64,000 nt of DNA from Mangifera indica (Eukaryota; Streptophyta; Magnoliopsida; Sapindales; Anacardiaceae). Location of the stretch: contig NC_058145.1 in NCBI RefSeq assembly GCF_011075055.1, positions 8,341,228 to 8,405,227 on the forward strand, read 5' to 3'. Below, in pieces: positions 35,842 through 48,057 of the stretch. A program made the position numbers and the translations under genes. Positions within the stretch are counted from its first letter, which is position 1. Each line of letters opens with the position of its first letter. Under the pieces are notes generated by a model. It was not told where the DNA came from, ran no database searches, and saw only the letters and a program-made list of their open reading frames with translations.

Positions 35842-36939
35842 GATATCGTGCATGCTCTTCTAAAGTATTGGAGTACACCAAGATGTCATCTATGAACACC
35901 ACTATAAACTTGTCTAAGCAATCCTAAAACATCATGTTCATTATGTCCATAAACATTGTTGGGACATTTGTCAATCGAAAAGGCATAACCACAAACTTTT
36001 TTACAACACTAAGGAACCCTTGAGCTAGTCAAACATCTATCCTCAAGAGTGGATAATTATTCTTCATCTTTATCAATCCATATTTCTTTCTCACAAATAT
36101 GATCGACGCACCCCATGATGAGTGACTTGGTCTATTTTTTAGCTCTTGTAGCTTTTTTTTAGTTCTTGAAGTTTAGTTGGGGTCATTATATATAATGCCT
36201 TTGAGATTGGCATTGCAACAAAACAATGCACAATATCAAAGTCAATCAAAGCATATAAAAGATAGAAATGGAAAATTAACTAACTCATCACTACAGATGG
36301 GCTGGCCTTGGCTTGAGTATATATGGCTACATATACTCTAGCATATCCTTCCCCAACTGTCTAATCTACAAAGGTTAGTGTTTCTATTGTTCTACACTTT
36401 TTAGCACAATGGTTAGGCTACTTGCGCTTGTAGCATACCTTTCGACCTACTAAACATTCTCTGGTATGTCTCCACCTATATCTTTGGCAAACAGAGTGAT
36501 CAATATGCCTCGACTGATCTTCTCTTCTTTGTTTCTTACCCTTCTAGTTCTTTTTATTACTCTTAGACCAAAAGGTACTCTTGCCTTTAAAATCCCTACT
36601 ACCATTATTATGGCTGCCATTCTTTTGGCTAATTCTTTACATTACTTGATCTTATTTTTGGGTAGAGGTTACTAGCATGGGATAATCTGATACATCCTTA
36701 TTTCTAAACATCCTCTGCCTCATGACCTCTAATATTTGCACCTTGTTCAAGGTCTTAACTTTCTCTTCTATTTTTATGTTTAGTGGTTATAATCTGATAC
36801 GCCTATTTTTTATTTTTTATCTATTAAACATAGCATAAGAACTGCATTTTTTCATACACTGGCATATGTGGTATTGCTCAAATAAGGAAATTTTTTATTT
36901 TCTTGCAAACCTGATCTCATCTTAATTTCAAATTCTACT

Positions 36940-37160
36940 GACGATGACATATGAACGTGTGCTTTAGCATAGACTGATGTGTGCCCTCTAACACTTACTC
37001 ATTTTCACTTACGCAATGTGAAATGACTTTTTAGCCCTTCCAAGGCATGAATGAGTATTAACTTTGCGATATATGATTATCTCTACTAAAATTTTATCAT
37101 TACTGATAATTATATACAAAAAAGAAAAAGATTAAAATGTCCTTAGGTTTACCTATGAGC
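36940..37160 (-). mobile_element. Chromovirus-like Gypsy LTR start fragment, inverted
   Basis: The reverse complement aligns with 20385-20560. It shares CTAAGG.CATTT.AATC, then GTTAATACTCATTCATGCCTT (GTTCATTCATGCCTT there), then AAAAGTCATTTCACATT. It probably belongs to the 5' LTR of the minus-strand Gypsy whose pol lies at 34670-36440. Confidence 0.65.
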
Positions 37161-38239
37161 GTTGCAATTGGACTGCAAACATCATCATAACTAGACTCTA
37201 CTGTAAGCTAAGACTACTGCAAGTATGATATCCTACTATGGGCAGTCTAAGAAGTATATACTTATGGTGCCCCTATGTAATGACTCTAAGACTTCTAGTA
37301 TGTATACATCTTAAGTAGTAAATCACCTTAAACTCTCCTTAACTTTTACCCTAATCATATCTCTTGTGTCATCATAATCTCATCTCTTAGGCATATTAGG
37401 TACTACTGCGTACCTAATATCTTTATATTATTTCTTAGGACGACCCATAAACTTCTAGCCTAGTTCATATTTTCTTTCTTTACTTTGCCATTAAAGATAT
37501 AAGGTAGAAGCTAATCAATAGACCATGTTTGGCCCGAAAAGTCCACTTACTAAGGATGCCAATGAGCTTCTAAAAGGTATCATATGAGACTATTTCAAGT
37601 ACTCTTGAACGTGATGTGTTAAAGTTACAAGTCTGGATTGGATTTCAAATCGAAAAGTAGATCACAAATTGCACTAAAGGTCAACCTATAAATTCTTTTT
37701 ATAGCCACCAATTTCTAATTTTTAAGAAAAGTTTTTCTTGTTAACGTAAATCAGTTTTAAAATAAAGTTCCACGTACAATAAAAGAAAACACACTAAACG
37801 TTAATTGATTTTGGTGATGTATGCTCAAATTCCGAGTGAGGAGAATTGTACATCAATCTATTGATTTGAACACTCAAATACGACTGAAGATTTGTTGTAT
37901 TTCGAAGAAAAAATATTTGAATTTAAATAGATTACACGTAGGTTGAATATTTAGTAATTAATAAAAATTGAGATTAATGTGATTTAGATTTAAAGTCGAA
38001 AGTTGTCAAGAGATACCTAAGGGATTAGATACTGAGAGTAAGATTGATATGAAAAAGATATCTAAGAGAAGAAAGTAAATATGATCAAAGAAAGAGGAAA
38101 TCCCAGGTAAAGAATAAATTAAACTTGAGATAAATCTGAGAATGTTCTAAATAATTGGGTATCTATAAGGATTGAATATTCGATTGAGATTTGAGATTTT
38201 TTAATACCTATGAAACATCGATATTGAGATTGTTAGATT
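37161..38239. other. Repeat-derived spacer, unassigned
   Basis: No coding motif. Composition and scattered similarity suggest more Gypsy LTR debris, but no boundary can be given. Confidence 0.35.
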
Positions 38240-39072
38240 AGTAAGGGAGTGCCTATAACCTATGCATACCGTAGATAAGATAAAGTCTGATGATTGGTGT
38301 TTTTAGATTGAAAGATACATCATTGCCAGGATTGCGGTTTATCAAGTGGCTAAGACTTTTTGGGGGCATAAATAGCCCATTGATTTAAGGGTCTAAGATT
38401 TACCATGACATAAATAGTTTATTTATTGAGGGTCTAGCGATTGATTTACCCAAAACCATGAGTCTGTAGAACAACGATGAGTGATAAGACAACCCAAACT
38501 AGAGAAAGATTATGTAAAAAGTGGTCACTAGAGTAGGTACGTTAATTCCCCAAGATTCAGGTTAGTTACCAAAAACCTAAGATCAAGATCAAGATAACCT
38601 AGGTAGTAAAGGAAAGAGATAAATTGAGATTTCAGATTATAAGATAGGTCATTTTGTATTATTGAGTTTTATACTCATCTCAATCCTTTGCATTTTTGCA
38701 AGTGATAGGATTAGAGTGATGACAACAGCGAGATGATGACTCAATGATGAAGCAGAATGCAAGAAATAAACTAGTAGGAATAAATAATCATAACTTTGAT
38801 ATTATGATACGTATATATGATAGATTTGATTTAAAATTTCTAGCACATGGATTTACAAGATTGTATGTTGTATGCTTAGAAATTGTTTCGTGATTATTGG
38901 AGAGTTAGTTTTTATTTTATATTAAAGACTAGAAGAATAATTCATATTAGATGAGATATTATGCTTTTTGGACTTAAGAGATATTCATGTTTAAATTGAA
39001 ATGTCATTCATGCATAAAGATTTTAGTAATATTTTACCCTAAAGGATAGGATATTCGTGGTGGGATGTTACA
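38240..39072 (+). mobile_element. Gypsy LTR end fragment
   Basis: It ends GGTGGGATGTTACA at 39072, the same style of terminus as 23846 and 34669. It contains the GGTAAATC/CATAAATAG-type low-complexity blocks typical of these LTRs. The start is not visible. Confidence 0.45.
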
Positions 39073-40739
39073 AGCATAAATCATTCTTCTTATGCACAAC
39101 TATGCACTCAACCATGTAAAGGCATGCAACAGTCTTTCATATGAACGTTCACAACCATCCAGTAATGATCAACCATGCATCCTTTAACTTACGTCTATAC
39201 ATTCTTCATATGCATGATCGTGCATCATCTCCTCACAACTGGTCTTATTCTCTTTACAATTGCAACTACTTTAATATGTATTTTTATATTTTCATTATAA
39301 TGTACAATCGTGCAACACCTTTTACAAGAGCATACATCACAAACTTAGGTTTTTTGTTTCAAGTTATGAATGGTCATATGAGTCTTCCACACATTCTTCC
39401 ATCTGAAAACCTATGATTTTTAGGAATTGGTGTATGACCATGCGACTTGCTGCACGAGCATATAGTTATTCTAAAAGTAGAATTCTCATACTAATGCACA
39501 GTCATTTTTTACCTAAGCATGGTTATGCATTACACTTTAAGCTTAGAATGCATGCCATCTAGCCATGTTTTGTTAATTCTTTTGTACCATAACACCTTCA
39601 AAACCTTATTCATACTAATTTTTTTTTCAAACATGTTTTAAGCAACATCAAACCATCCTGATCTAATTTTCCAAGATTTAATATTTTAAAAGAAACATAA
39701 TAAACATATACTTGACGGATTAGTATGCTTCTTCACTATTAATTCATAAACCACTATCAAGTACATATTCTTTCACCAAGAAACATCAATTACATAATTT
39801 ACAATCTTAATAGACTATAAATATATATAAGAATGGAAAATATATTGGGTTCTAATATAGATTATCACTAATTCCATTCCATAATCATCATATTAAATAC
39901 TCGATCCATCAATTGAACAACAAACAATTTATCAATAAATACAGACAGATGTATCTATGTATAAATTTTCATAAAAGAATCCATTGAAAGATCAATGACC
40001 CTTACTTACCTTTTCTCGTAGCAAGAAGATTTGAAGCAATGTTCTCTTTGTTGAATGTTAAATAAACTCATTCTCTTTTTCAATCACCAAAATTCACAAC
40101 TTCAAGACTATCGGAATATCTCATCTATTACCATTGTTGTTATTTTCTCAGATATATTTGATAAGGATGTGTTGAATATCCCAAAAATCACAGAACACAT
40201 CCTTTAATAAAATTTTGATACAAACAATTGTCATAGTTGTGTGCTTTAGTAATGCACGATCGTGCATCCATTCAATTCACTTAGTGTGGCGCTTTTTCAA
40301 TGTTGTCTACTTGGTAAGCTGATGAACGGACATACACCCTTTATGCATAATTGTCCATCATGCCCGTTTTCATATCTTAATTTTACTTAGCCATGTTTCA
40401 ATACACATTCATACATCCAATAATTGAAATGACTAAAATGACCTTAGAGTCTCATTGGTGGCTCTTTCATCTTTATTTACCATGACAACATGCATATCAC
40501 GTCTATTCCAATGTATAACAACTCTAAGGTATTTATATAAGGTATTAGATATGTTAAGAGCGATGGAAGGACTTTAGAGTCTGTTAGGACTATTTGAGAA
40601 TGGAATAAATCAGAGTGTGAATGTAAAATGTGATTAAAGTCTTAAAATTTTGAAATTTAATTCATTTATATAATAAGCAATAAACGATTATTCATTAGCC
40701 AGTATAATAGTGCACATGAATCGTATCATATTACAATAT
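39073..40739. repeat. Repeat DNA with recurring TGCAC...GTGCA palindromes
   Basis: No gene. Short inverted motifs recur, for example ATGCATGATCGTGCAT near 39220, ACAATCGTGCAACA near 39304, and a perfect 16-bp palindrome ATGCACGATCGTGCAT at 40252-40267. It is probably another decayed LTR, possibly minus strand, but no ends were identified. Confidence 0.45.
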
Positions 40740-42330
40740 TGTTAGGGTAGTGCTTTAAAGCCAATCATTTTCGACATTTGTGATTATGTAATTTCCTCAT
40801 TTATTAATAAAAGATTCTTTATTATTCATACATGTAATGTTAAACACAATATGTTTGTAAGAATAATATATTATTAGAATGGTAAAATTGTGATAAGGCA
40901 ATTAGACAACTAATCGTGAGAACCTTATGACACATTATATGGTTATTCTAGAAACATCTATAATCCCAGTATTACTATGACCAAGAGTACAAGTAATAGT
41001 GATAGGTTTATCATAATATTGAACAACCCTACCGAGAGGTGACGATAGTTTTCACATGTCAAAGATGTAAGCTGACAGTTTAATGTAACATATTATGCGT
41101 GCTATAAACGTGTTCACAAGACAAACTTAATAAGAAAATTTCATATGGATGGTTGCTTTTGTGTTTATGGGAATAAATTTTTTAATTCACGGGTACATGT
41201 GGTCATTAGACTTAAGGTCGTCAAATTGTCTTGTACAGAGGTCGATATTGTTTGACACTATCTAACATGTCGTTGTAGAATAGGTGTTATAAAGATGGTG
41301 ATTGGCCATATCAAGATTTGTATAGAGGCTATAGTAGATCAACAGAGGATTCGTCACTCACCAAGCATAGGAGGTGATATCTCACATGAGAATATTGAAA
41401 GACATTATAACCATTCGAATATGTGGCCATAGGGTTTAGGTCATAGCCTGATCTAAGTCGTTTAGTTATTAATATTTATCAATTCATATTAAGGAGTCAT
41501 TAAGATAGACATATATATATATCTCAGCCTAAGATCAAATTGTGCGTAACTGTGAAGTTGACAAAGCTAAGAGTAGTTCACTAACACTCTGTTAGTTAGG
41601 TGGCTATCATGTCTTATTAGAGGCTAATATTAGTTTATGTCTTGATTCTATCCGAATCTAAACACTACTAGTTTGATAAAGAGCTTATAGGTCACACGTA
41701 TGTAAAAGTTTATTCAAACTTTGAAGCATTAGGTTATTTGGTGATAATTTTGGTGTATATGAGGTGGTGTAAATTCTAAATTGTGTTGGGCTTGTCTGAT
41801 TGTATTGAATAAGCTTAGTTTGACTTCCATTAAAGAATGAGCAATTGTATGACATGAATGACCATTCTTGCTAAGCAAAAATGTATAACCGTGCATGTCT
41901 TTAATGCACAACTGTGTATGACGTTCTGTATGTATAGAATTGCAATTTCGTAATTTATAAAACCTTTCCATGTCACTGGATCTTCTTTTATACCTATAAC
42001 CCCTAGTTGTCACGCACAACTCCTAATACACATATACACTATCCATAAATCTTTTATAGCCTTTTATGTATGTAAAACCTCTCCAAGTATGTGCTTCCTA
42101 TGGATACAAAGGTGTTACCTTGTTTGTAGGTTAGATAACGATCTTAATAGCCACGAAAAGTTTTAAAGGACCCTTCAAACACAGGTATAGATCTTAAAAC
42201 ACCTTATGGTTGTTTTCTGCGTGTTTATAAAACTTTTTACTATAACATGATTCTGGTGAGGTATTCAAGTTGTTCTGATCTATTTTGTTCAAAATTTTTG
42301 TAATATATTTCATTACCATGCTAGTATTTG
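40740..42330 (+). mobile_element. Copia LTR, family C, second copy (+ orientation)
   Basis: It starts TGTTAGGGTAGTGC and is similar to 11327-12954 over most of its length, for example TCTCACATGTCAAAG at 11637 versus TTTTCACATGTCAAAG at 41048. The 3' end is lost; similarity fades near 42330, just before an inverted relative begins. Confidence 0.7.
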
Positions 42331-42399
42331 GTGACCAAGAAACCCTATAAATATCATCCCAACTTGTAGATATGTGATAAGATCACTAAATAAGGTCAA

Positions 42400-43651
42400 G
42401 CCAAAATAATGAATGGTTATTTACCTGACATGCATGATTACTCATGTAACATAACACTTATCCAATTGGATAAAAAATCAAATTTCAAATTTCCTTTATC
42501 TAAATTGGATAAAGTAACCTCTTTAATATTCCACTCTAACCTATTTATTTCTAGGTTATTTAATTTTGGCCCTTTAAGTAGACAAAGTCAAACTTAATTC
42601 ATATTACCTATAAAACTCAAAACCATCATCTTGAATCAAAGGCATGATTCTCTACATATCTAGATATTGAGATCTAACCTTTTTGTGTGTAAGTTATAGG
42701 TTTTTTGTCATGTTGGTAGTGAACGAATCATAACAAATCTACAATCTATCAACATATGTACACAAACCAATATAGGCCTCTAGTAAGACATTATGGTCAC
42801 CTAAACAACAAAGTGTTAGTGATAGACATGTACCTGTCAACAATATCTCTTTGAGCTTGAGGCATTGAATTCGTGTCCACCTTAAAAACCCTCGATATGT
42901 ATTGACTAACATTTGTATTAACGATCAAACGATATTGGACTAAGAAAAAAATTAACCTTACTATGGCCACAAATTTGAGTGGTCATTGACATTCATTAAT
43001 AAGCTTAACAAAGATGTCTACTCTTGTACCTGAGAATGACCAATATGCTATTAATCCACCATAGCTTTCATATGTCTCTGAACATAGCCAATAACCACCA
43101 TTCAAATAATCCTTTTTCAAAGGCTACATTGGGCTAATGTTAAACCATATCGATCTTTGTATAAGACAGTCTATTGATCTTAAGTCGAAAGATCTGATAT
43201 ACCATCTTTTATTAGAAGGTGTATTTTATAGACATTAGAGTAATAATTCATATGCAATCCTCTTGACAGGTTAATCTAATGGACATGTCTACTTAATGTG
43301 CACTCATATATTGCACTAGGTTATCAACAAAAAATTTTAACATATAAGATCTATTATTACATCTCAATAGGGTTTAACACTATGATAGTCCTAACCATAT
43401 TATTTGTTTCCTAGTTTAAGATATTATCAAGACTAAAAATGTTTCCAGAATAGTCATCATATATGAACATAGAGTTCTCACAATCAATTAGTACACACTA
43501 ATACCATATCATAATTTTACCATTCTAAAGACATTTATCTCGGTATATATGTAAACATATGCAATTACAAATAATGAGCTATTAGGAGTTGAATAAATAT
43601 GACTTAATATAAACTTGTATATTCAAAAAAATTGGCTCTAAAGCGCTAACA
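42400..43651 (-). mobile_element. Copia LTR, family C, third copy (inverted)
   Basis: The + strand ends GCGCTAACA at 43651, so the minus strand starts TGTTAGCGCTTTAGAGCCAAT, matching the start of the copy at 40740. Further matches include GTGAGAACTCTATG and GACTATTCTGGAAACAT. A degenerate polypurine stretch (AAGTGGAATA, minus strand) lies just outside the end, marking this as a 3' LTR. The left boundary is approximate. Confidence 0.65.
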
Positions 43652-43799
43652 CTAAAAATATTCCACTTACACGATAACATCAATTATATATTTATGCAAA
43701 CAACATTGAATGATTGTATGTGCCCACCATGCTTCTGCAATGACAAAACATCAATTAATGTATAACAATGTAACTACAACCCATTGGTATTTTGTAGGT

Positions 43800-44060
43800 C
43801 AACAAACCTTTTAATGGATCAATTACTTTGAACAAGTGGAATCACTTGAGTATATATATAGATCATATAATGAAACCATGACTTCATAATGAAAGTAATG
43901 GCTCAGTATTGCTATACTAATTCAACCATGCTTATAATCATAACAAGTTCAAAATTAACTTCATGATCTAATTTGCTTATAAAGCCAACATTTAAAACGC
44001 TTCATACTCGACTTCCATTTTAGAATCTATTCTAAAGCCTATATGAATACAAACAATATT
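43800..44060 (-). pseudogene. Copia RNase H remnant belonging to the inverted LTR
   Basis: The minus strand reads SKMEVEYEA near 44035-44000, the Copia RNase H signature (STMEAEY), followed by very decayed sequence toward the LTR. It is placed exactly where pol should end, before a 3' LTR. The remaining interior is cut off by the element starting at 44530. Confidence 0.6.
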
Positions 44061-44529
44061 CTATTATATGACCTCACCATACCATATGCATTTATGGAAT
44101 CTTATTTCTTATAGAAAATACTATTGCACTCATACTAGGTTTTTTATATATATGTGATTATCAATACATTATTATCAAGATTCATGCGAAATATGTGCTC
44201 ATTATGTACCTCACCAAACTTATGCATTCTTGTAAGTAGGTTAAAATGGTCCACTTTGCTTACAACAATTACCTATTCCATGTGGCATATCATTCGTCCA
44301 ATGTCTATTACACCTCTTAAATAAAAAATCGGTTGAGTTTTATCTTCCTTCCATTAGCCAATTTAAGAGAATGTGATAATCCTTAAAAAAACCACCTTTA
44401 CATGCATTTAACTTATATGGATCAAATAAGCAACATCGTTAAGTTTCTTCTAGGATACCCCACTAAATGCACTTATTCCATATATGGTTCATCTAACTCA
44501 AATTAATTTCTTAACATTAGTTTAACTAC

Positions 44530-45863
44530 TAAAAAACCTTTGAATAGATAAATGGAACCTATAAGGGAGGTGAATAGGTTTTTTAAACCATTTAATGCAC
44601 AAGATATAAATTAATCAACAAAAAATGAATAAAGACACAAATATAAAGAGAAAAGATTAGAAAAGCTCAGTTTAGAGTGCTTTGGAGTTTTCTCTTGCAA
44701 CTCTCTTACGTCCATTTCTCCAAGCAATTCGCTTTGGAATTCCACTATCACTTGAGCAACTTCTTTATACTTAGTTTTTCTTGGATTGTGTCTAATACAA
44801 TAGTTAATATGTGATTTCACCTACAAGGGTTTGAAAACAAATATTTTGTGTTTTGGTGTTTCTCAAAGACTAAATACATAAGAGTGAGCACAGTGTTTCT
44901 TTTAATGATTTAAATTTGGCTTAATGAGAGATCTTTGAAATATTTTTGCTTAAGAATGTATCAATAAGTTTTATAACCTTTATCCATTTTGAAATAGCTC
45001 AATTTATAGGCTTAGTATGGCTAGAATCACAATATTATCATTGGGTTTGAAAAACTAGACGTTTGACTCTTGAAAGTGACATTTTACTCTTAAAACTGTG
45101 TCAGAACAGGCAACTTATTTAAATGGCATGGTTAGTATCGCGTTTTACTGTTAAAGTTAACCTTGGTCAGAGTTCCCAAGGGTTGACTTTAAATGCTTGC
45201 GCCGCTTAAGGAATAGTTAGCATGGCTTTAGAATGGTCAATATCCTTTTCAAGGCTTTAACTTCTGAAAATTCTAAAAAGAAACATGACACCGAGGCTGC
45301 GATTTTACACAACTTGCTTAATGCCTTGTTTTTGCATTTGGCATGTTCGACCATCCATCATCATGATCAATACACTAATTCTTGGCTTTTAGTCTTTTTG
45401 ACCTTTGCCTTTGACCATGTCTAACTTGTAAGCATGATTTTCTTCCTTGGCTCCTTGGACAAAAGATTAAGCACGGGTGGCATAAGCATTCTGGAACGGT
45501 CAACATGCATTGGTTTAACTTTCTCCATTTTGACAATTCTTTGAATAATTCAAGCTTGCTCAGTTTTAGGATGTTTTCTTTATGCATGACTTAGAAATGG
45601 TATGACAAAATCGACTGCTTGAACGACACAACTGGGCATGGTCTTGTTTAATTTGGATTAGAGTCCAGAAGCATGCATGACTTCATGAATGACTCATTTT
45701 CCTTTATTAGCTAGGGATGCCACATGATGGGTCAATTGTTCTCGAGGTTTAATCCTAAAATTTCCATACTTTATCCATTTTGTCATGTTTTACACATTCT
45801 TTAGACATGTTAGCATTTTTAACTTATGTTTTTATCATCATCAAAACATCTAGGGGTTCATCA
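44530..45863 (-). mobile_element. 3' LTR of copy 2 (1,334 bp)
   Basis: It starts TAAAAAACC, where the solo LTR has TGAAAAACC, and ends GGTTCATCA on the + strand. It aligns with 54033-54949 except for about 410 bp (roughly 44643-45049) missing from that copy. Outside its right end the minus strand shows a purine run (ACGAGAGAGATTG), the polypurine tract. Confidence 0.88.
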
Positions 45864-46723
45864 ATCTCTCTCGTTTTGATTAATGACAAAAACTAAGTTT
45901 AAATTAAAAAAATTCAAAGTGGAAAAAAATTGCATTTTATATTAAGCCTTCAACACTCTCCCTTACTTTAACATTTTTTATCAAAATGCATTGCCAAGTT
46001 TGTTAAAGCAAGAAATTTGACAAATTGACAAATTTTTGAAAAAAAATTTGACATAGTCTCCCCTATGTTTTCTCTTCTCCCTCTTTTTGTTATCAATCAA
46101 AAACGTATAAGAACACTTCCTATATTTAACAAGTCAATCCAACTTATTCCAATCAAGTCAACATCAACATTAGACTCATTATATCAATCATCATCAAACA
46201 TTCAAACTCAAGCATTCAAACATTAAAGACATCAACTTCTAAAGATAATCTTTAAAGCATTAAAATTATCAACTTCTAAAGATAATCATCCAAAGTTTGA
46301 AGTGTCAAATACCATTTAGCATCTATCATCAAAATGAACAAAATTTGAAAACTATCAGCAAGTTTGTCATGGTATGATCATGTGCCTTAAAGTGAAACTT
46401 GTGCATGTGAGAAAACATAAAGTAAAAACATGAAATGAAATGCAATATGATGATCATGACTGTCTTCAACGTTGTTCAACTGCCTACACCCTTTCATGTT
46501 GTTTTGCATCCATTAAGGATGCTATATCTTTCAAATAATCCAAAACTACCTAATGTCTTGATTTTATTGTTCCAAGGTTTCTAACCAAAGATTGATCGTA
46601 TGGAATCCTTCACTAACAAATTCCAACAAGTGTTAGAACTAATAATTAATTTGTAGGAAAGGATCCTCACACAAGTTATCCCATCTTGCCTTTTATCAAC
46701 CCAATAGCTTGGTTCTATAATGT

Positions 46724-48057
46724 CATAGTTGGGAGGCACTATTGTGTCTCGCTTACAAGTGCTTGAGTCAGCAAGTATTATAATAGATATCAATCCCATG
46801 GGGATTAGAAAATTGACTACTAATTTGTTTTAAAGCCTATATTAGTTAAGGAGACCATTAGATAAAGAAATTATAATGTAGGAATATGGCTACTACTATT
46901 TCTTCAACTACTAAAACTAAATATGCAATTAACTAAAACAATAAGCAGAATATGACTACAACGCTACTATTGAGTTTATATAATAAAAACTTCTAGGACT
47001 TTAGGTTTCACTGATGATCTAACGTAAATCTATAAATTGAATAAAACTGTTAAAGTAATTGTGATGTATTGTTCGTCAGATATCCTATGTTACCTTAGTT
47101 CTCCTTATGAGGTTGACTAAACATGTAAATATTAAACAAGTTCTTACTTTTATGGCTACTTAGATAATAACTACCTATTACATTTTGTGACTCCAATTAC
47201 TCCACAAGGAATTGACCTATCTTTAGTATCAAGTTTCCAAGTTCCATGGATGCATGTACTAACTCAACACTTATATTTTAATAATCTGTGTCAGTTTACT
47301 CACATGTGCGAAGATGGACCTTTATCTTCATCATAAGCAATGAATAACCATTCATTGAATAAAAACATAATGATATTATAATTATAAAATAATTTACTAT
47401 AGATGTATAGGGACTATCAGATTCTCTATGTTCCTAAAACAAAAAGAAATTAGCCACTCATACTGAAAATAGACATGCAACAGTAATTATGTGAAAACAT
47501 TGTACTTAAAGCAAAAAATGAAAAGATTGTATATAAGTGATGTATGAGTGCTTGAGTGTCAAACTCTTGCTTTCACCTTGTTATTGTGTGTTAGATCTGG
47601 TACTTCTAATGGCTCACAAAATATAGGTAGTGAATTGTTGTATTGCTCAAGGCTTTTCTTGTGAATTGCTTCAAGAAAAAAAGAGTGAAAACGTCTCTTG
47701 CTAATGGGTCAAACAACTATTTATATGTCTTTTCTCTATATAGTAATAGAAACATTGGATTCTTTCCAAATCTCATTTCAAAGCCAAATCCATTCTTTTC
47801 TAGATTCTATGATGTTAATAGTTGCGAATTAGTTTCCTTCCCTACATATTAGCCTTCTTCTAATGTAATCGGGATACTTTTGTGATTTTTTTTTTTTTCC
47901 ATTTTTTCTTCTTTTTTTGCAATTCTTCCATATTTTCCATTTCTTTTTCCTAGAAACGAAAACAAAGTAAATAAATAAAATATCTAGAAATATTAGAATT
48001 ATTTAATTAAAATCCTAAACTAATTTATTAAAATACAGAAATTTATGCTTTTAGACA
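46724..48057 (-). mobile_element. Nested Gypsy LTR with primer site, copy B
   Basis: On the minus strand the LTR starts TGTCTAAAAGC (ending 48057) and finishes AAGCGAGACA at 46745. It is followed by a primer site reading TAGTGCCTCCCAACTATGA. It aligns inverted with LTR copy A at 31845-33080. It lies inside the 3' non-coding region of the Copia copy 2, so it inserted later. Little internal sequence follows it, down to about 46380. Confidence 0.6.

Larger units (their letters stand above)
34670..36440 (-). pseudogene. Gypsy pol remnant (zinc knuckle, reverse transcriptase, RNase H), split by a DNA transposon
   Basis: On the minus strand, about 36440-36390 reads VCYKRK*PNHCAKKC, a damaged zinc knuckle. 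About 36160-36090 reads SSWGASIIFVRKKYG. About 36000-35850 gives VVMPFRLTNVPTMFMD and [20 protein letters not shown], the catalytic DD block. After a 679-bp insertion it continues at about 35150-34946 with RLKERQLYAKFSKYKFWL and EVRSFLRLLG, and to 34680 with RNase H-like sequence. A deletion between the first two reverse-transcriptase blocks and several stops show that it is dead. The order matches chromovirus-type Gypsy. Confidence 0.85.

Noticed and set aside
35555..35927. Acidic/threonine-methionine repeat frames of about 80 codons
   Set aside because: Created by the GGGGAY minisatellite in a DNA transposon; not conserved protein.
41729..42019. 96-codon minus-strand open frame
   Set aside because: It falls inside a Copia LTR (40740-42330) and resembles no protein; LTRs are non-coding here.
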